From: Clostridium sp. AM30-24
GTDB taxonomy: Bacteria > Bacillota > Clostridia > Lachnospirales > Lachnospiraceae
Direction: 5' to 3'
Assembly (NCBI RefSeq): GCF_003480435.1
Contig: NZ_QUJB01000005.1
Location: forward strand, 128,853 to 192,852
Length of the DNA stretch: 64,000 nucleotides
Part shown: positions 18,694 through 27,820 of the stretch, one piece after another
How positions within the stretch are numbered: the first letter of the stretch is position 1
Layout of the letters: every line of letters starts with the position of its first letter
Translations under genes and position numbers: made by a program
Notes under the pieces: generated by a model
Database searches by the model: none
Seen by the model: the letters and a program-made list of their open reading frames with translations, nothing else
Told to the model about the DNA's origin: nothing

Positions 18694-19564
18694 GTTCCTC
18701 TTCCATCTTTCTCGTTGCCGTCACAGCAAGGCTGCCCGGTCCAATATGGCACGCGATGCTTAAAGAAAGCGGGGCCATGTATACATCAGCATCCGGGAAG
18801 CGTTCTTTTACTTCTTTCTGGAATTCCAGCGCGGCTTCCTCGTTGTCGGTATGGGCGATGGCAAGATGGCAGTCCTTACAGCCGCTGTCATGAAGCCTCT
18901 CATCCAGCTCTTTCTGGATCGCGTTCATCATCATAGTCTTCGCCTGCTTCATCGTGCGGGCTTTTGCGAAGGAATCCAGCTTTTCTCCCAGAATGATAAG
19001 GACTGGCTTGATTCTTAAAAGTGTGCCGAGAGCCGCTGCCGCCGGTGTGATGCGGCCGCCTTTTTTCAGGTATTTTAAGGTGTCCACGGTGATAAAGATC
19101 ACAGAATCAGCCGCTGTCTCCTCAAGACGCTTCCTGATCTGCGCGCCGTCCATTCCCATTGCAGCCAACATCTGCGCGTCCTTCACAGACTGGTACTGGG
19201 TCACGGAGATCCGGCGGTTGTCCACAACGAATACCTTTCCCTCGTACTCATCCTCGCCTGCTAACATCATCGCTGTGGAGCAGGAGCCGGAAAGTCCGGA
19301 GGACATCGGAATATGGACGATCTGGTCATACTCCTTTAACAGCTCATCCCACATCTTCATGATGCTGTCCGGCGTCGGCTGGGAAGTGGAGATATCGGAG
19401 TTATCCTTTAATTTCCGGTAAAACTGCTCCTGTGTCAGTGTGATATCCTCGTAATACGTTTCTCCATCTATCATAAACGGCATCGGCAGAACTGTGATTC
19501 CCATCTCTTTTGCCTGAATCTGGGTGATTCCGCTGTTGCTGTCTGTTACAACTGCAATCTTCAT
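18680..19564 (-). CDS. DegV family fatty-acid-binding protein
   Basis: A 294-residue protein with the DegV fold. The N-terminal VVTDSNSGI and the motifs HIPMSSGLSGS and YLKKGGRI are typical. Family members bind long-chain fatty acids and in several Firmicutes work as FakB, presenting the fatty acid to kinase FakA. No fakA is in the window. The start has AAGGGG 9 bases upstream. Confidence 0.92.
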   Translation of the reverse strand: MKIAVVTDSNSGITQIQAKEMGITVLPMPFMIDGETYYEDITLTQEQFYRKLKDNSDISTSQPTPDSIMKMWDELLKEYDQIVHIPMSSGLSGSCSTAMMLAGEDEYEGKVFVVDNRRISVTQYQSVKDAQMLAAMGMDGAQIRKRLEETAADSVIFITVDTLKYLKKGGRITPAAAALGTLLRIKPVLIILGEKLDSFAKARTMKQAKTMMMNAIQKELDERLHDSGCKDCHLAIAHTDNEEAALEFQKEVKERFPDADVYMAPLSLSIACHIGPGSLAVTATRKMEEEHEKN

Positions 19565-19770
19565 ACAAAATTGCCCCTTTCTGTTTCTCTTTCATCTGCC
19601 GCTCATTCTACATAGGGACAGACCTTTTTTTATTTTAACCGATTTTCTATCCAAATGGAAGTACAAAACTGCTCAAACTGTGGACGAAATAGAAAAATTA
19701 TGGTATGCTGAGCAGTAAGCAGGCACCTGCAAAGCAGCGCTTATCGCAGGCTGTAATATACAGGTATTAT

Positions 19771-19796
19771 GTAACTGTGAGGTACTGAACAGTTAC
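19771..19796 (+). repeat. Short hairpin repeat in the zinc-ribbon gene leader
   Basis: GTAACTGT at 19771-19778 pairs with ACAGTTAC at 19789-19796 (8 bp, loop 10). It is nearly identical to the minus-strand hairpin at 3571-3597 and sits 28 bp before a start codon. A promoter upstream is plausible (TGGACG, then TATGCT at 17-bp spacing near 19680-19708). Confidence 0.7.
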
Positions 19797-19824
19797 GGTA
19801 TTATTTTATACGGGGGTACTGGTT

Positions 19825-20541
19825 ATGCCTTATTGTCCGAAATGTGATATGGAATTTGTCGAAGGGATCAAGGTCTGCAGCGATTGCGGCGGTCCTCTCG
19901 TGGAATCAAAAGAAGTGGCGAAAGCCATAAAAAAGAAAGAACAGGAAGAACAGCTTGCTGCCCTGGCACAGGAGATGGAGCCGTTTTCCGGTGAAGAATC
20001 AGAGACCGGGCGCTCCGGGGACGATCCGTCCCAAAAAGAAGTATCTCAGGCTGCTGAGCCGGTCTACGCCTATGTCGATAAGGGGCAGCGCTATGAAGAT
20101 ATGAGTTCCTCCGCATCCGCGTTCTTTCTGGTCGGCGGCGTCCTTGCCATAGGAACGGTGCTCTGCCTCCTCGGAGTCTTCCGTCTCCCGATGGCAGGAT
20201 TCCAGAAATATATGTTTGAGGGCGTTCTCGCCGTCCTCGCCATCGGCTGTTTCATCGTTGCCGTTTCCTCAAAAAAACGTGCCTCCGAGTTAAAGGTGGA
20301 GGCCGACGATGAAGAACGCCAGACCCGGGAGATCATCGACTGGTTCTTAAAAAATTATTCCGCAAAAGAATTAGATGAACAGCTTTTGATGGAGGATCCT
20401 GATCTTTCCGGAGAAGAGCTGAGTCTCAAACGTTTCGAGCTGATTCAGGATTTCCTTATCACCGGCCGCGATATCCCGGATCAGTCCTATGCAGATTCAC
20501 TCTGTGAGACGCTGTATGCGAAGCTGTATGATCAGGAATGA
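19825..20541 (+). CDS. Zinc-ribbon membrane protein of unknown function
   Basis: A 238-residue protein. It starts YCPKCDMEF and VCSDCGGPL, two CxxC pairs that form a rubredoxin-like zinc ribbon (residues 4-24). A charged, glutamate- and lysine-rich stretch follows (about 30-90), then two membrane helices (about 97-119 and 127-147), and a 90-residue acidic C-terminal cytoplasmic region. The layout, an N-terminal zinc ribbon facing the cytosol with a membrane anchor, occurs in many Clostridia, but I do not recognise a function. GGGGG lies 9 bases before the ATG. It is monocistronic, with a strong terminator behind it. Confidence 0.8.
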   Translation: MPYCPKCDMEFVEGIKVCSDCGGPLVESKEVAKAIKKKEQEEQLAALAQEMEPFSGEESETGRSGDDPSQKEVSQAAEPVYAYVDKGQRYEDMSSSASAFFLVGGVLAIGTVLCLLGVFRLPMAGFQKYMFEGVLAVLAIGCFIVAVSSKKRASELKVEADDEERQTREIIDWFLKNYSAKELDEQLLMEDPDLSGEELSLKRFELIQDFLITGRDIPDQSYADSLCETLYAKLYDQE

Positions 20542-20586
20542 TCCGTACCCGTGTACAAAACTCCTGGTCTGAAATACTTACAGAAT

Positions 20587-20635
20587 AAAAAGGATCGTCC
20601 GGATGAATTTCCTTCATTATCCGGACGGTCCTTTT
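20587..20635. terminator. Bidirectional terminator between the zinc-ribbon gene and sigE
   Basis: AAAAGGATCGTCCGGAT and ATCCGGACGGTCCTTTT pair along 17 bp with one mismatch around a 14-base loop. T-runs flank both ends. It lies between converging genes. Confidence 0.92.
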
Positions 20636-20643
20636 CGTCTGTT

Positions 20644-21384
20644 CTATTCGAATTTTACGATCTCTTTTTTCAATCTCATCATGATCTTCTTCTCCAGCCT
20701 CGAAATATAAGACTGTGAGATCCCCATAAGATCTGCGACCTCCTTCTGTGTCATCTCCTCTCCGTCCTGTCGTTTCAGACCATAACGCAGTTCCACGATT
20801 TTCCGCTCCCTTGGGCTTAAGCGGCTCACCGCGTTCTTCAGGAGGTCTTTCTCCACCTCATCTTCCATATCTTTATAGATCACATCCTCCTCCGTCCCAA
20901 GGATATCTGACAAAAGAAGTTCATTCCCATCCCAGTCTACATTTAACGGCTCATCGATAGAGACTTCCAGCTTCATCTTGCTGGTCCTTCGAAGGTACAT
21001 CAGAATCTCATTCTCAATGCATCTGGACGCGTATGTCGCCAGCTTAATATTTTTCGTCGGATTGAAGGTGTTGATGGCCTTGATGAGTCCGATCGTTCCG
21101 ATGGAGATCAGGTCTTCCACCCCGACACTTGTATTGTCAAATTTCTTTGCTATGTAAACCACAAGTCGGAGATTGTGTTCGATCAGCTCTGCCTTTGCCT
21201 CTTTCTCCTCCTCAGTTCCGAACTTATTTAACGCCTCGGTCTCCTCTTTTAAGGATAAAGGTGCCGGAAGAATATCCGCGCCACCGATATAGTGGATCTC
21301 TCCCCGTTCCGGACGGATCATCGTGCGGAAACCCATCACTTTTTTTAAACGAAACCGATTTGGCATAGAAATTCTCATAATCAT
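20644..21384 (-). CDS. sigE: Sporulation sigma factor E precursor
   Basis: A 246-residue sigma-70 family protein, the early mother-cell sigma factor. Region 2 has [22 protein letters not shown] and the core-binding [12 protein letters not shown]. Region 4 ends with a helix-turn-helix in [18 protein letters not shown]. The first 30 or so residues form a membrane-binding pro-sequence, and the YIGG that follows cleavage in Bacillus is present ([10 protein letters not shown]). AAGGAG stands 9 bases before the chosen ATG at 21384; a second ATG at 21390 is only 3 bases away from it. The gene follows its processing protease gene spoIIGA by 59 bp. The usual next gene, sigG, is absent here. Confidence 0.95.
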   Translation of the reverse strand: MIMRISMPNRFRLKKVMGFRTMIRPERGEIHYIGGADILPAPLSLKEETEALNKFGTEEEKEAKAELIEHNLRLVVYIAKKFDNTSVGVEDLISIGTIGLIKAINTFNPTKNIKLATYASRCIENEILMYLRRTSKMKLEVSIDEPLNVDWDGNELLLSDILGTEEDVIYKDMEDEVEKDLLKNAVSRLSPRERKIVELRYGLKRQDGEEMTQKEVADLMGISQSYISRLEKKIMMRLKKEIVKFE

Positions 21385-21408
21385 ACTCATATTCTCCTTT
21401 TCATAACT

Positions 21409-21430
21409 GTCTGCCGCCTTCACAGTTATC
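21409..21430 (-). repeat. Hairpin between spoIIGA and sigE
   Basis: ATAACTGT and ACAGTTAT pair around CTGCCGCCTTC. It is a variant of the GTAACTGT family and lies in the 59-bp gap just ahead of the sigE ribosome site. It could tune sigE translation relative to spoIIGA. Confidence 0.55.
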
Positions 21431-21443
21431 TTTTCACACATCG

Positions 21444-22391
21444 TCATTCATCCTTCACTGCAATCCCCTTATTGCCGCAATTCCATTTTGCACCGGCCAC
21501 CAGACACTCCGGCAGGATCATCGTAAAATCTTTCCCATGAAACAGAGGTTCCTTTGAAACCGCTACAACAGGCCGGTCGATCCTTACGTTCCCGCACTCT
21601 TCAGACACGATCTCCATCCTGTCAAAGAGGATCCCCGGCAGAAATCCGCTTTTTGTCCCGACTGCCCGGAATGGAATCATAAGAACCCCCACCGGCTCAT
21701 CTCCAAAGGATTTTACGTCAGATGCCGCGATCAGGCTGACCGGCTTTCCCGTCACCGGTTCCACAAGGCGGTTTCCGGAGTCCACCATCGCAGTAAACTC
21801 CTTCGACTTTTCATTCAGGAAAAGCCGGACCTGATACCGCGTTTCCCCGATCATCGGCCGCCTCACAAGAGCCGCCGCAAAAAGGTGGACTCCCATGCTG
21901 AAGCATCCCATAAAGATCAGACTTTTCCATCCGGTAAGAAAGAATCGTTCCCTTAAAATTGCAAGACCGCCCTGCAAGATCCCTGCGGATAAAACAAAGA
22001 CTCCAAGCTCTTTACCGCGGCATGTAAAAACTTTGGCCAGAAAATCCCGGCTGTTCGCAAAATTGCTCCGCTTCTTTGGAAAAGCGATCTGTGCCATAAA
22101 AAGACCGGTCACCAGAAGTTTTCCGGTTTCCCAGATCCGGAAAATGATCGTACTCCTCGCCGCGATCCCCGTCAGATGCCCCGGAATCACTTCAGAAACG
22201 ATCCCGGAAACCTCCCCCGTAAGTTCCAGATAAAGGATCACGGTACTGCAGATCCCCCCGGCGGTTCCGGCCGCCAGAAGTCTTAAAAATGCCGTCCGCT
22301 TTCTCATAAGCGCTGCCGCCAGCCATACAATCAAGACGTCCCGGTACGCTTCCTCCAGAAAAAAGAGATCGGCGTACCACTCATACTCCAC
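21444..22391 (-). CDS. spoIIGA: Sigma-E processing protease SpoIIGA
   Basis: A 315-residue protein with an N-terminal half of about five membrane helices and a C-terminal aspartic-protease-like domain. The catalytic aspartate is in [11 protein letters not shown] (about residue 204). It sits in the sporulation septum and, once activated by forespore SpoIIR, removes the pro-sequence of sigma E. The GTG start has AAGGGGG 7 bases upstream. It is placed directly upstream of its substrate gene sigE and downstream of ftsZ, the conserved Firmicute order. Sequence conservation outside the DSG motif looks low, as is normal for this family. Confidence 0.92.
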   Translation of the reverse strand: MEYEWYADLFFLEEAYRDVLIVWLAAALMRKRTAFLRLLAAGTAGGICSTVILYLELTGEVSGIVSEVIPGHLTGIAARSTIIFRIWETGKLLVTGLFMAQIAFPKKRSNFANSRDFLAKVFTCRGKELGVFVLSAGILQGGLAILRERFFLTGWKSLIFMGCFSMGVHLFAAALVRRPMIGETRYQVRLFLNEKSKEFTAMVDSGNRLVEPVTGKPVSLIAASDVKSFGDEPVGVLMIPFRAVGTKSGFLPGILFDRMEIVSEECGNVRIDRPVVAVSKEPLFHGKDFTMILPECLVAGAKWNCGNKGIAVKDE

Positions 22392-22479
22392 CGGAATTCC
22401 CCCTTTCCAGTCTCCATCTCTGATGTATCCCAGTTACGGGCAAAAATCCATTCCGGACCTTCTGAATCATTACCCACAT

Positions 22480-22512
22480 AGTATATCCGGCCTTCCTTTC
22501 GGAATTTGTCAA
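22480..22512 (-). promoter_or_regulatory. spoIIG-type promoter with 21-bp spacer
   Basis: On the minus strand TTGACA (22512-22507) and TATACT (22485-22480) are excellent hexamers but lie 21 bp apart. The Bacillus spoIIG promoter has the same oddity (22 bp) and needs Spo0A~P bound at the -35 region. A near-match to the 0A box TGTCGAA overlaps the -35 (TGTCAAA on the plus strand). A 7-bp inverted repeat, TTCCGCA / TGCGGAA, lies at 22589-22608. The rest of this 367-bp gap holds no gene I support. Confidence 0.65.
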
Positions 22513-22758
22513 AGAAGGGGCACGAAACCTGAAAACATATCGGGGCGTTTTAACAGGATTCCCCCTGTTTTTTATAAAAGCTGGAGATTTCCGCAGACAT
22601 TTGCGGAATACAGAAAAAAAAAGAAGAGAATAAAAGCAGATCCGGATAAGTTCTGTCGTGATCTGCGAAAATAAAAAGATCCGGAAGAAATTTCTCTCTT
22701 CCAGACCTTTCATATGTTCATAAATCAAATTCTAAACGGCTTGTCCGCCCTCAGGATC

Positions 22759-23952
22759 TTATCTGCGGTTCTTTAAGAAATCCGGGATATTGATCTGAGT
22801 CTCACCGCGCTGTGCCGGACGGTATACCGGTGCGTTTCCTGTCGGAATGCTGTACTTCGGTGCGGACTCTGTTGTTGCTGCTGCCTCAGACGGAGCCTTT
22901 ACAGCCGGAGCAGTTCTCTGGATCGGAGTCTGCTGAGCCGGAACCTTTGTCTTATAATTTGTAAAGTCCTTCATTGCACGCTCAACCGGTGTATTTGCAC
23001 CGTGTGCATCAAGACCTGTAGCGATTACGGTGATCGTTACCTCATCCTCCGCATTCTCATCATACATAGCGCCGAAGATGATATTCGCATCATCACCTGC
23101 AAGCTCCTGAACATAGCCGGCAGCCTCGTTTGCCTCGATCAGGCTGATATCGCCGGAAATGTTGATGATCACGTGGGAAGCACCCTCGATGGTTGTCTCG
23201 AGAAGCGGGCTGGATACAGCCTGTTTCACAGCCTCAAGTGCCTTCTCGTCGCCCTTCGCCTTACCGATTCCGATGTGAGCGATACCTTTATCTGTCATAA
23301 CCGTCTGAACATCAGCGAAATCAAGGTTGATAAGACCCGGAACGTTGATCAGGTCTGTGATTCCCTGTACTGCCTGAAGAAGAACCTCATCCGCTTTCTT
23401 TAATGCGTCCGGCATGGTTGTCCGTCTGTCAACGATTTCAAGGAGACGGTCATTCGGGATCACGATCAGAGTATCAACCGCATTCTTTAAGTTCTCGATT
23501 CCCTTTAACGCGTTGTTCATTCTCTGTCTTGCTTCGAAACGGAACGGCTTTGTTACAACGCCGACGGTAAGAATTCCCATATCTTTTGCGATCTGCGCAA
23601 TCACCGGAGCTGCTCCGGTACCGGTTCCGCCGCCCATACCACAGGTAACGAATACCATATCTGCGCCCTTCAGTGCCTGAGAGATCTCCTCCTGGCTCTC
23701 CTCAGCCGCCTTCTCGCCGATCTCCGGCTTTGCACCTGCGCCGAGTCCCTTTGTAAGCTTCTCACCGATCTGCATAGCAGTCGGAGCTTTGCAGAACTGA
23801 AGTGCCTGTTTATCTGTGTTGATACCGATAAACTCAACACCCATAATATTTTCTTCCACCATGCGGTTTACTGCATTATTTCCGGCACCGCCGACACCGA
23901 TCACAAGAATTCTTGCGGCATTCTCTGCCTCGTTTATCTTAATCTCTAACAA
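22759..23952 (-). CDS. ftsZ: Cell division protein FtsZ
   Basis: A 397-residue tubulin-like GTPase that forms the Z ring. The GTP-binding signature [11 protein letters not shown] is near residue 108 and the T7 loop has NLDFADV near 208. After the globular part (to about 315) comes a variable linker rich in A, P and T, then the conserved C-terminal peptide [11 protein letters not shown], which binds FtsA/SepF/ZapD-type partners. The start is TTG with AAGGAGGAG 6 to 8 bases upstream. A TATAAT at 23984-23989 on this strand suggests its own promoter. ftsA is not present upstream, so SepF encoded elsewhere may serve as membrane tether. Confidence 0.97.
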   Translation of the reverse strand: MLEIKINEAENAARILVIGVGGAGNNAVNRMVEENIMGVEFIGINTDKQALQFCKAPTAMQIGEKLTKGLGAGAKPEIGEKAAEESQEEISQALKGADMVFVTCGMGGGTGTGAAPVIAQIAKDMGILTVGVVTKPFRFEARQRMNNALKGIENLKNAVDTLIVIPNDRLLEIVDRRTTMPDALKKADEVLLQAVQGITDLINVPGLINLDFADVQTVMTDKGIAHIGIGKAKGDEKALEAVKQAVSSPLLETTIEGASHVIINISGDISLIEANEAAGYVQELAGDDANIIFGAMYDENAEDEVTITVIATGLDAHGANTPVERAMKDFTNYKTKVPAQQTPIQRTAPAVKAPSEAAATTESAPKYSIPTGNAPVYRPAQRGETQINIPDFLKNRR

Positions 23953-24156
23953 GAATGTCTCCTCCTTTAATATCTATCAATCTATTATATCTGTATTAGC
24001 ATGGTCATAAAAATCCCAAGTTAATCTAACATATATCATATTTGATTTTTTGAAAAATATCAACCTTAAATTTATGGTTTTTTTGAAAAAAACACTGATT
24101 TTCTGCCGTTCCACACCCCGGTGGACAGCCGGCACAGACCTTCCGGTCAATTCTCC

Positions 24157-24972
24157 TTAGTCCTTTTTCACAAACCGGTATGTCGGGCTGGAATTCGTCT
24201 CGTCATACGTATCCAGATACAGCGTCCCGGAAAGTCCGGAAAGCTCCGGCATGATATCATGAAGCTCCGATATCTTTCCGTCGAGGCTGTCCGAGTTTCC
24301 AAGTTCCACCGTGATGTCTCCCATCACGAGTTCCGCCTCGTTATAGCTGTTATAATTGATCCGGTCAACCTGAATATCACTGACATTCAGTACCTGGGTC
24401 AGGTTCAGGATCTCACCGAAAATATCCTGATCTGCCACCGGAAGGGGCTGATGCAGAACGATATGCCCGAACTCAAGACCGGCGATCACCGGAACGCCCG
24501 GAAGCTGCTCCGAAGAGCTCTCCACGATAATTCCGTCCTTGTCAAAGTACATGTAGCTGCTCATATAGGAAACACATCCCACTACGCTCTTCTCAAAGAC
24601 AACGACCTCCACTCTCGTGGGACTCTTGAAATTGATCTTATATTCCTCGATAAACGGAATGGACTTGTGCTCCTGAAACCTGTTCTGATAATAACAGAAC
24701 GCTGAATTTCTGGACCACTTGCCATCAAATAACAGCGATTCGATCTGTTCCTTTGTATACTGTTTGTTTCCGCTCACTTCCACATCCTTGATGTGGACGG
24801 AGAAGATGAGGACAAGAAGAATGATGAGGATCGCCAGGATCACCCCGGGAATGATTCCCCTCTTTCTTCCGCCTCTCCTGTTGTACATTCCAAATCCGCT
24901 GCTGCTCCTTCTCCCAAAATGGATCCCAAAGCTGCGCCTTCCAAAACCAAGACCTCTTCTTCTAAATAACAT
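24157..24972 (-). CDS. ftsQ: Cell division protein FtsQ/DivIB
   Basis: A 271-residue bitopic membrane protein. The short cytoplasmic tail is very rich in arginine and glycine (residues 1-40), followed by a membrane helix (about 42-62, IIPGVILAILIILLVLIF). A POTRA domain begins at HIKDVEVSGNKQYTKEQI. It joins FtsL and FtsB in the divisome and controls activation of FtsW-FtsI. The start MLFRRRGLG is supported by AGGTGA 8 bases upstream; the open frame extends 12 codons further. It ends 204 bp before ftsZ. Confidence 0.9.
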   Translation of the reverse strand: MLFRRRGLGFGRRSFGIHFGRRSSSGFGMYNRRGGRKRGIIPGVILAILIILLVLIFSVHIKDVEVSGNKQYTKEQIESLLFDGKWSRNSAFCYYQNRFQEHKSIPFIEEYKINFKSPTRVEVVVFEKSVVGCVSYMSSYMYFDKDGIIVESSSEQLPGVPVIAGLEFGHIVLHQPLPVADQDIFGEILNLTQVLNVSDIQVDRINYNSYNEAELVMGDITVELGNSDSLDGKISELHDIMPELSGLSGTLYLDTYDETNSSPTYRFVKKD

Positions 24973-25085
24973 TTTCTCTTCACCTGTTATCTGATCACTT
25001 GTTCTCACGTAACATCACAGGTCATGCGCCTCTGCCGCGCTGACCACAGAAAAACTCCGGTCCGATGTACGATCCGCCATCTTCC

Positions 25086-26372
25086 TTACAGCTCACACTC
25101 CTCGATGTCTGCCCCGAGTTTTCTCAAATCTCTTCCGATATCCTCATAGCCGCGGCTCAAATGTCCCCGGTCTGCGATCACGCTGAGCCCGTCTGCCGCC
25201 AAAGCCGCCACTAAAAGCGCTGCTCCGCCGCGAAGATCCGGTGTCTCCGCAATCCCGGGAAGAAGCGGATATCTTCCTTTTATTATGGCTGTATCTTTTT
25301 GGACCGATACATCGGCCCCAAAGGCTGCAAGCCGCATCGCCGCCTCGAACCGTGCCTCATACACAGTCTCCCGGAACCGGCTTTCCCCGCTTCCCGCCGC
25401 CTCTGCTGCGAGAAAGACAGACTGGAGGTCCGTCGGAAAACCCGGGTATGGTCCCGTATCGATCTCGATCCCAGCCGGACGCTGTTCCATCGCCATACAG
25501 ATCCTTGCTTTTGGTCCCGCCGCCCCAAAGATCCTGATCCCGGCTCCCATCTTCCGGAGTGCCTTTAACGGTTCCACCAGAATGACCGGTTCCACGCCGG
25601 TGATCTCGATCTTCCCGCCGGACGCAGCCGCAGCCGCAAGATATGTTCCAGCGCAGATCCGGTCTCCCGCCGTCACATGGTTCGTCGGAAAGAGCTTTTC
25701 CACTCCGTCCACCGTGATGATTCCGGTGCGCTCCCCGGAGATCTTTGCTCCCATGGACCGCAGAAAGCCGCAAAGTTCTGCGACTTCCGGCTCTTTGGCA
25801 CAGTTGACGAGCTTCGTCGTTCCTGATGCTAAAACGGCAGCCATCACCGCGTTTTCTGTCGCCCCGACACTCGGATATGGAAAACGGAATGTTGTTCCAT
25901 AAAGCTTTTTCGCTTTTGCAATCAGCATTCCGCCATCATCAAGTATCTCTGCTCCCATGGACCGGAGTACATCCAGGTGATAATCGATCGGACGTTTTCC
26001 GATCACGCAGCCACCCGGATACCAGGTCGTCACCTCCCCGGCTCTCGACAACAGAGGTCCTAAAAGCAGGCTGGAAGACCGCATCTTCCCCACTGACTTT
26101 TCGGAGATCACCGTTCCCGAGAGTCCAACGGCATTGATCTTAAGGACATCATCCCGAAATTCCACCCGGCATCCAAGTTCTCTCAGGATCTCTGCCATGA
26201 GGAACACGTCCGAGATTTCCGGAACATTTCGGATCTCAGTCCTTCCCTCCGCCAGAAGACTTGCCGCCATCATGGGCAGCACCGCGTTTTTCGCTCCCTG
26301 AATTTTTATTTTTCCATGCAGGGGCTTAAGCCCCTGAACCTTAAATATCCGCAAACCGATTCCCCCGCACAT
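25086..26372 (-). CDS. murA: UDP-N-acetylglucosamine 1-carboxyvinyltransferase (MurA)
   Basis: A protein of about 422-428 residues that transfers enolpyruvate to UDP-GlcNAc, the first committed step of peptidoglycan synthesis in the cytosol. GAKNAVLPMMAASL carries the catalytic lysine near residue 26. YPGGCVIGKRP carries the active-site cysteine, so fosfomycin sensitivity is expected. The ATG at 26372 has no ribosome site. A TTG at 26354 has GGGGGA 5 bases before it and yields a start closer to that of other MurA proteins (RIFKVQGLKPL). The gene lies between ftsW and ftsQ, where murG is often found. Confidence 0.93.
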   Translation of the reverse strand: MCGGIGLRIFKVQGLKPLHGKIKIQGAKNAVLPMMAASLLAEGRTEIRNVPEISDVFLMAEILRELGCRVEFRDDVLKINAVGLSGTVISEKSVGKMRSSSLLLGPLLSRAGEVTTWYPGGCVIGKRPIDYHLDVLRSMGAEILDDGGMLIAKAKKLYGTTFRFPYPSVGATENAVMAAVLASGTTKLVNCAKEPEVAELCGFLRSMGAKISGERTGIITVDGVEKLFPTNHVTAGDRICAGTYLAAAAASGGKIEITGVEPVILVEPLKALRKMGAGIRIFGAAGPKARICMAMEQRPAGIEIDTGPYPGFPTDLQSVFLAAEAAGSGESRFRETVYEARFEAAMRLAAFGADVSVQKDTAIIKGRYPLLPGIAETPDLRGGAALLVAALAADGLSVIADRGHLSRGYEDIGRDLRKLGADIEECEL

Positions 26373-26410
26373 GCCGCTATAAAACAGTATATGCTGGAAA
26401 TCTCATTTTG

Positions 26411-27808
26411 TTACTGCTGTTCCAGCCGGATCCGGTTGGATACACTCAGAACCATTCCCATTTCCACCATCAAAAACAATACCGACGTACCTCCGTAGCT
26501 GATAAACGGAAGCGTGATTCCTGTGTTCGGGATCACATTGGTTACAACGGCGATGTTTAAAACGACCTGAATCGCAATGTGGGCCAGAACCCCTGTCACT
26601 AACATCGCGCCGAAAAGATCCGGCGCGTTTCCGGCGATGACCAGAAACCTGTATAACATGAACAGGAACATGAAGATCACGGCCACAGCGCCGAAAAGCC
26701 CCAGTTCCTCGCAGATCACTGCAAAGATCATATCATTCTGCGGTTCCGGAAGGAAGCTCAGTTTCTGGATACTCTGTCCAAGTCCCTTTCCCAAAAGGCC
26801 GCCGGAACCAATAGCATAAAGTCCCTGAAGAACCTGATATCCACCGGACTTCGGATATGCCTCCGGGTTTTTCCAAACCAGAATACGGCTCAATTGGTAA
26901 GAATGAAGGACTCCCGCCTTCTCCAGAGCGATGGCCACAGGCGGAGCGAACACGATGACCGCGAATCCAAGCACCACCGTTGCCACAAATGGCCATTTTC
27001 TCTTGCACGCGATAAACATCATGACAAATGCGATGCCGCAGATGATGATGCCGGAACTTAAGTTGTTCATGGTGACGAGGAGCGCCAGTGGTCCGATGAG
27101 AACTGCGATCATGCCCCACACCCGCCATTCGTTGATCTTTTTCCCGAGTCTCGTAATAAGGACCGCAAGAAGCAGGATCACAACGATCTTTACAAGCTCT
27201 GCGGGCTGGAAGCGCAGAGACCTCGTTCCCAGCCATCTTTTCTTACCGTTTACCTTGATTCCAAGCGGTGTGAACGTTACAAGGAATTCACAGATGTATG
27301 CCACAACGACCGCCGGAACGGCAAATTTCGCAAAGAAATGGTAGTCGATCTTTGAGATGATCAGCATCAGAATAAATCCCGCCACGGCGATCTGTCCCTG
27401 ACGCACCATATAGTAAGTAGACGGCTGACCGCTCACCTGAGCATTGTAGGCGCTGGAACTGTAGATCATGATCAGTCCGAATACCGTGAGGAAGATGATG
27501 ACCACCAGAAGATCATAGTCGTAGAAACGCCGCGCTTTCTTTTTCCGTCGTCCCTCTTCCTGTCCCTGATCTCCGTACATCTGCTGTTTTCTCAGCATCT
27601 CCTGCCTCTGCCGCATCTCCTGACGCTGCTGCATCAGAAGCTGCTCCCGGCGCTGACCTTCCTGCTGGCGTCTTGCCCGCTCTCTGTCGACCTGCTGGCG
27701 TTCCACCTGCTCTCTGGACATCTGTTGTCTCTGCATCTGCTGACGCTGTACCTGCTGTCTCTGCGCCTGTGCCCTGCCGCCGGCTTTTCGAACTTTCTTT
27801 CGAGCCAC
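26411..27808 (-). CDS. ftsW: FtsW/SpoVE-family peptidoglycan polymerase with Gln/Arg-rich tail
   Basis: A 465-residue SEDS protein. Residues about 95-465 hold ten membrane helices and SEDS landmarks (KKRWLGTRSLRFQPAELVK, PEPQNDMIFAVICEELG, LPFISYGGTS), so it is a lipid II glycosyltransferase of the septum. The first ~93 residues are an unusual cytoplasmic extension made almost only of Q, R, E and M with RQQ(V/M) repeats. The GTG start has GGAGG 6 bases upstream, which supports the extension being real. The ribosome site overlaps the end of murD, so the two are coupled. Whether it acts in vegetative division or as the sporulation paralogue SpoVE cannot be told from sequence. Confidence 0.93.
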   Translation of the reverse strand: MARKKVRKAGGRAQAQRQQVQRQQMQRQQMSREQVERQQVDRERARRQQEGQRREQLLMQQRQEMRQRQEMLRKQQMYGDQGQEEGRRKKKARRFYDYDLLVVIIFLTVFGLIMIYSSSAYNAQVSGQPSTYYMVRQGQIAVAGFILMLIISKIDYHFFAKFAVPAVVVAYICEFLVTFTPLGIKVNGKKRWLGTRSLRFQPAELVKIVVILLLAVLITRLGKKINEWRVWGMIAVLIGPLALLVTMNNLSSGIIICGIAFVMMFIACKRKWPFVATVVLGFAVIVFAPPVAIALEKAGVLHSYQLSRILVWKNPEAYPKSGGYQVLQGLYAIGSGGLLGKGLGQSIQKLSFLPEPQNDMIFAVICEELGLFGAVAVIFMFLFMLYRFLVIAGNAPDLFGAMLVTGVLAHIAIQVVLNIAVVTNVIPNTGITLPFISYGGTSVLFLMVEMGMVLSVSNRIRLEQQ

Positions 27809-27820
27809 GCTAAGCCTCCA

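Noticed and set aside
22381..22728. 115-codon minus-strand frame filling the gap between ftsZ and spoIIGA
   Set aside because: It would read through the spoIIG-type promoter, has biased composition, no good ribosome site and no recognisable family. The gap is better explained as regulatory.
27600..27790. The repetitive CTGCTG-rich stretch as a non-coding tandem repeat
   Set aside because: It is in frame inside ftsW with a good ribosome site and encodes the Gln/Arg tail, so it is coding.
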